Source: Caldilineaceae bacterium (GTDB lineage: Bacteria; Chloroflexota; Anaerolineae; Caldilineales; Caldilineaceae). Taken from it: 64,000 nt of DNA. Made by a program: the position numbers and the translations under genes. Below are positions 60,605 through 64,000 of the stretch, in pieces; positions within the stretch are counted from its first letter, which is position 1, and each line of letters begins with the position of its first letter. The DNA lies in the NCBI GenBank assembly GCA_011523365.1, contig WTGY01000113.1:1-64000 (forward strand), written 5' to 3'. Below the pieces are notes generated by a model. The model had not been told where the DNA came from. It was given only the letters and a program-made list of their open reading frames with translations, and did not search any database.

Positions 60605-60858
60605 TTTCCTCTCGCACCGCGGCGGCATCTGCACACAGACACAGTTTTCCGGAGAAAAGCAGGAGCAGAATAGGCGAGCACGGTCCGGCATGGCTGGCGC
60701 GGCGCGTTTTGGTCGCGCCAGGCAGGTGTCGGTGCGCGCCGGCGCGAAGCGCCACATGCCCAGCCTGCACACTGCCCGGCCACACCTGCAATCACAAAGT
60801 TGCGGCATCGCAATCAGTTTGGCGGCTAAGACCTCACCCACAAAAAACACTGCCTACA

Positions 60859-63765
60859 TTACTGGTCCGGAATGCCTCCGTCGACCATGGTTGCTAATAG
60901 GCCATCTTTTGTGTAGAAGCAGGGTGGCACCGACTTGAACTCGCTGCAACCCAAGAAAGGGCCGAATTTGGAACGTTTCTGTTCCAGGATGCCGACATGA
61001 CATTCGGGGCAGACTATCAGATGAAAACTACATGCCGAGTTTGTACACAAAGACGTTAACCGATCCTTTACCACTGCATATCCGACCCCACACCCGGGAC
61101 AGCGCGGCGCGAGATGCCGACAATAAGGATCATTGGTGCAGCGAAGATTCTTGCGGCTCTTGGAGGGAACTAAATGTCCACTGAGACAACACGGGCAGGA
61201 AGGACCTGTTGGAGGAAACTCACCTATTGTCTGCAGATCGCCGGACTCGCGGAGCAACTCAAGGACAAACGCCGATGACCTCTCGGGATCTGTGACCAGA
61301 TAGGTACCCCGCCGCGCGCGCGTCATCGCTACGTAGAAAAGGCGCCTCTCTTCTGCGAATAGGTAGGCACCTTCACTTACAGAGGGCAGTACGAGCTCCA
61401 GAACCGGATCGTCTTCAATCTGTGAAGGGAACCCTCTACGATCATCCTTGAGATCCAGCACCACGACGTAGTCTTCTTCCAATCCCTTTGCTTGATGGAC
61501 GGTTCTGAAAAGGTGTCGCCATTCCCGGGAGAGACCCTCCGTGCTGTCGCGATAGCGTCCTAGCACGAGAACCGAGGGTGTCTTACCCCCTGCCTTCGAC
61601 TTGATGTCGTGCAGCGCTCGCAGAGGGTCGCCATCGGTGACAACGCAGATCCCATCATCTTTGACACGGTTAACAGGCTTAGGTAGCAACATCCTTTGCG
61701 TCTGTTCCGGATTGCGCCGCACGAACGCCGTAGATGGACCACCGACGCGGTCTCCGAAACGAAAGGTCTGGCTCAGTGGTCGCCTCTCTACGTGACCGAG
61801 GTAGTTGCCGCAGTCTTGCAACAGGCCGACGTCGCTTCCTGCGAATCGGTAGATCGACTGCCAGTCGTCCCCGACGAGAAAGTAGGCCACGTTCCGGCGT
61901 CTAAGACTCTGAAGCAACGCCATCCGCCCAGCCGAGATATCCTGGAACTCGTCGACCAGCACATATCGATATGAATGTTCCCATCTGCCCTCACGGATGT
62001 GACAGGCGGCATTGTTGATGAGGTCATGGAAGTCAAGCGCCTTCTCGTCGGCAAGCAACCGTTCGTAGCGTTCATGCACCAGTTCGAATACGTCGAGGAA
62101 ACGCTGGTTACGCCGCCAGTCGCCAAGTACGCGATTGCGTAGTTCATTGAGTGTCAGGCTGTTAGTTTTGAAGTGATTCAAGAACGTTTTCAAGAGATAG
62201 GCCAGCTTTGTAATCCGCGACTTCTGCCGTGCCAGTTTCTTGACCAATTCTTCATGTGGGATTGGGTCGAACTTGACTCCCACTTTTTCGAGTTCCGCAC
62301 GCAACGTCTCGAGTAGCTCTCCTCTTTCGTGTTGCCAGCTAAAAGTTTGGATGAGATGCGTACGATGTTTCCTGTGCTGGTTCCTCTTCCAATCGACACC
62401 TTCACGGTACCTGTACCAGTTCCGTGGCGGCTGCCCCGACTTATTTAGTGCGAAGTGTTCAATGTAGATATTATGATCTGGGAGAAAGAAGTCTGGCCGA
62501 TACTGACTGCGTTCCTGTGTGGCAGTCGGTACCTTGTATGGCCTTTCGTACTCGTACTTGATGCCGTTTTCGGTCAGTAAGTTCGCGATTGCTACTTCCT
62601 CAAGACTCTTGACCAAATCACCATTGAGCGTTCTTAACTCGGTGTTGTAGATATACTTCTTATATTCAGCGGGCGTACTGAAGTCGTAAGGTGGTCGATA
62701 TGGTGAAAGTAGGTTAGCGATGAAATCGATCAAGGCGCGTGATTTCTGGGGATCTTGCAGGATGTCTCGGATAATGTCATCAATCGCCTTAGTCAGCGCC
62801 ATTTCATCTCTTGCCAGCTTTGAGATGGTTGGCGCACTTTCTTCAGCCGATGCGATGACGCTGCGGCCAAAAGCGTGAAATGTCTTAACTTCTGTTGTGT
62901 CGAAGTCGCCCTTCAGCCGCTCGCGGATGTTCTCAGCCGCCTTATTGTTGAATGCCAGCACAAGAATTTCTTGCGGCTGGACAGCCTCGTTCTGAACGAG
63001 ATGGGCGACTTTGCCAGCGATGACTCTTGTCTTGCCCGTCCCCGCGCCGGCAAGCACTAGCGTTACATTCTCATCCGTGGCGATTGCTTCAGCCTGTTCG
63101 TCAGACATGGGATCAGGGAGTCCCGCGCTCTTCACAGCCGGGATATTGGCCTTGACGAAGAGACCGTTCTCTCGTTCTCGCGCCGCCTCTAATTTCTCGA
63201 CGGACTCGTAAGGCGCCAGCCGACTTAACGCCTCTCTTTCTCTTCTTGCAAGATGTTCCTGAACCAGTCTGCGACTCTTGTTCAGCACTGATTTGAGCTC
63301 GGTGTGGAACACATTGGCCTCGGAGCGCCGAGTGTAGCGGGAGTCTCCAAGGAGCTGGCTCAGCTGTCCGTCAAGCCGCAAGAGACGTTTACCAAGCGCT
63401 GATGTCAGGCGGAGAATCTCCACGTGTACTGCATCGCGGACCCGGCCGGCTTCCGTCTTTTCAAGCCCCCCTATCCAGCGCACTTGACCATCCCCGAAAC
63501 GGATGATCAGCTGACTTCGCGACCATTCATTCCGGACCGTAATTTCGTCGATAGTGTCGACGTGAATCTCGGTAACGGTGTTGCCGTGTTCAGCGATTTC
63601 AACTTTTTCGGGGAGAACTGAGATCTGTGTTGGACCCCTCTTCGCAAGGCGGTACACGCCGGAACTCTTCGCGACGATCCTCTCACCGGGGCGGAGTCCA
63701 CGCGTTCCCGATCGCCGGTCGAAGTCAGGGCTCTTTGCGACGGTTTTGCCGGATGATGTATTCAT
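60859..63765 (-). CDS. UvrD/HelD-like helicase with nuclease-like insert and zinc ribbons
   Basis: A 968-residue superfamily 1A helicase. A helicase IV-like N-terminal domain (about 25-205, with VDTIDEITVRNEWSRSQLII) precedes the ATPase: Q-motif DPMSDEQAEAIA (218-229), Walker A LAGAGTGKTR (238-247), LAFNNKAAENIRERL, Walker B YVLVDEFQDIS, and late motifs TVHQAKGLEEDYVVVLD and FYVAMTRARRGTYL. Between them lies a PD-(D/E)XK-like insert (about 395-440, GIKYEYERPYKV, YRPDFFLPDHNIYIEHFAL). The C-terminus (about 850-960) has three Cys4 zinc ribbons of topoisomerase type (CPCC, CPGCGVGYAVVKD, CPECHVGIL). A DNA repair or defence role is likely. Start at 63765 with AGGAA. Confidence 0.88.
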   Translation of the reverse strand: MNTSSGKTVAKSPDFDRRSGTRGLRPGERIVAKSSGVYRLAKRGPTQISVLPEKVEIAEHGNTVTEIHVDTIDEITVRNEWSRSQLIIRFGDGQVRWIGGLEKTEAGRVRDAVHVEILRLTSALGKRLLRLDGQLSQLLGDSRYTRRSEANVFHTELKSVLNKSRRLVQEHLARREREALSRLAPYESVEKLEAARERENGLFVKANIPAVKSAGLPDPMSDEQAEAIATDENVTLVLAGAGTGKTRVIAGKVAHLVQNEAVQPQEILVLAFNNKAAENIRERLKGDFDTTEVKTFHAFGRSVIASAEESAPTISKLARDEMALTKAIDDIIRDILQDPQKSRALIDFIANLLSPYRPPYDFSTPAEYKKYIYNTELRTLNGDLVKSLEEVAIANLLTENGIKYEYERPYKVPTATQERSQYRPDFFLPDHNIYIEHFALNKSGQPPRNWYRYREGVDWKRNQHRKHRTHLIQTFSWQHERGELLETLRAELEKVGVKFDPIPHEELVKKLARQKSRITKLAYLLKTFLNHFKTNSLTLNELRNRVLGDWRRNQRFLDVFELVHERYERLLADEKALDFHDLINNAACHIREGRWEHSYRYVLVDEFQDISAGRMALLQSLRRRNVAYFLVGDDWQSIYRFAGSDVGLLQDCGNYLGHVERRPLSQTFRFGDRVGGPSTAFVRRNPEQTQRMLLPKPVNRVKDDGICVVTDGDPLRALHDIKSKAGGKTPSVLVLGRYRDSTEGLSREWRHLFRTVHQAKGLEEDYVVVLDLKDDRRGFPSQIEDDPVLELVLPSVSEGAYLFAEERRLFYVAMTRARRGTYLVTDPERSSAFVLELLRESGDLQTIGEFPPTGPSCPCCLSGHLVPSKSRKNLRCTNDPYCRHLAPRCPGCGVGYAVVKDRLTSLCTNSACSFHLIVCPECHVGILEQKRSKFGPFLGCSEFKSVPPCFYTKDGLLATMVDGGIPDQ

Positions 63766-63851
63766 GAGTCATTCCTGTAAGGTTGGCCCCAATCGCTAGA
63801 CCGCGAAACGGAAAAAATAAGGTGCATTCCGATGAATTGAGCCAGCCTTGA

Positions 63852-64000
63852 TCAGAGCACGAAGTGCTCTTCAGCCGGCATGCGAAAAGTGAGAACTTTG
63901 ACGCGTTCTTTCATGGTTGTAGAAGTCGAAGGAGGCGTTCAAACCGGTTTGCAGCTGACGCACCGCGTCATACTGGTTGGGGGATGTCAAAAAGAGCTAG
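63852..64000 (-). pseudogene. IS3-like transposase C-terminal remnant, frameshifted
   Basis: Minus-strand codons read YDAVRQLQTGLNASFDFYNH ER, close to the IS3/IS481 integrase-core end (F-x-F-Y-N-H-E-R-P-H-Q-S-L), but then shift frame: TRQSSHFSHAG-stop in one frame, RMPAEEHFVL-stop in the next (compare T-P-A-E-x-x-F). It continues past the right edge. Confidence 0.65.

Overview
The window reads like an accessory region of a high-GC bacterial chromosome. My best guess is a Chloroflexota member (Anaerolineae/Caldilineales type). I infer this from the many CGGAGG-rich dispersed repeats, Uma2-family nucleases, lone lipoprotein solute-binding proteins, a GAF/PAS kinase fused to an OmpR-type regulator, a GT39-like membrane protein and a secreted LRR-protease. 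No rRNA or tRNA gene was found, so the taxonomic guess rests on style alone. Gene density is low for a bacterium, and remnants, dispersed repeats and truncated genes are common. This looks like a region of repeated insertion and decay.

Layout. 1-4150: a partial comM gene, a solute-binding-like protein with a chimeric start, a small winged-helix protein and a betaine-type ABC binding lipoprotein. 4770-11280: a candidate structured sRNA, a Prim-Pol replication protein, a three-gene operon of unknown function, an SH3b membrane protein and a Uma2 nuclease, with many repeats between them. 11946-16901: a 1651-residue secreted LRR / trypsin-like protease / PPC / SH3b protein. 17403-19286: a plasmid-type replication initiator with an iteron array inside its coding sequence. 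19890-24895: an overlapping ParB-like / PD-(D/E)XK-like / DNA methyltransferase operon, a DUF2971-like gene and a two-gene cassette related to the one at 6774-7420.

25704-31361 is a complete CBASS locus: CapP metallopeptidase and CapH repressor on the minus strand, then CD-NTase, HORMA, TRIP13-like ATPase and Cap4-SAVED effector on the plus strand. 31385-37293 holds a DUF6226-like gene and a type ISP restriction-modification enzyme. 37438-41749 holds a branched-chain amino acid-type binding lipoprotein, HigA with a beheaded HigB, VapBC and a DUF3102-like gene. 42105-45116 is a 3-kb non-coding mosaic bounded by 16-bp direct repeats; it contains a palindromic element and a group II intron domain V. 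45828-47212: a secreted Gly/Pro/Asn-rich protein and two tiny membrane proteins. 47390-49783: a hybrid kinase-regulator. 50119-53302: a duplicated cassette of HTH, zinc-ribbon and secreted coiled-coil genes. 53577-55475: LRR and other remnants plus a lipoprotein. 56491-57816: a tyrosine recombinase and a truncated HEPN gene. 58061-60529: a GT39-like membrane protein. 60859-64000: a UvrD-type helicase-nuclease and an IS3-like transposase tail.

How it fits together. The stretch 19890-37293 is a defence island (ParB/nuclease/methylase, CBASS, ISP R-M) next to replication and mobility genes. At least three replication or plasmid-type modules (Prim-Pol 5298, Rep 17403, DUF3102-like 41063) and their decayed copies suggest repeated capture of plasmid-like elements. 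The least familiar items are the iterons inside the rep gene, the ParB/nuclease/methylase operon, the paired HTH/secreted-protein cassette and the non-coding mosaic.
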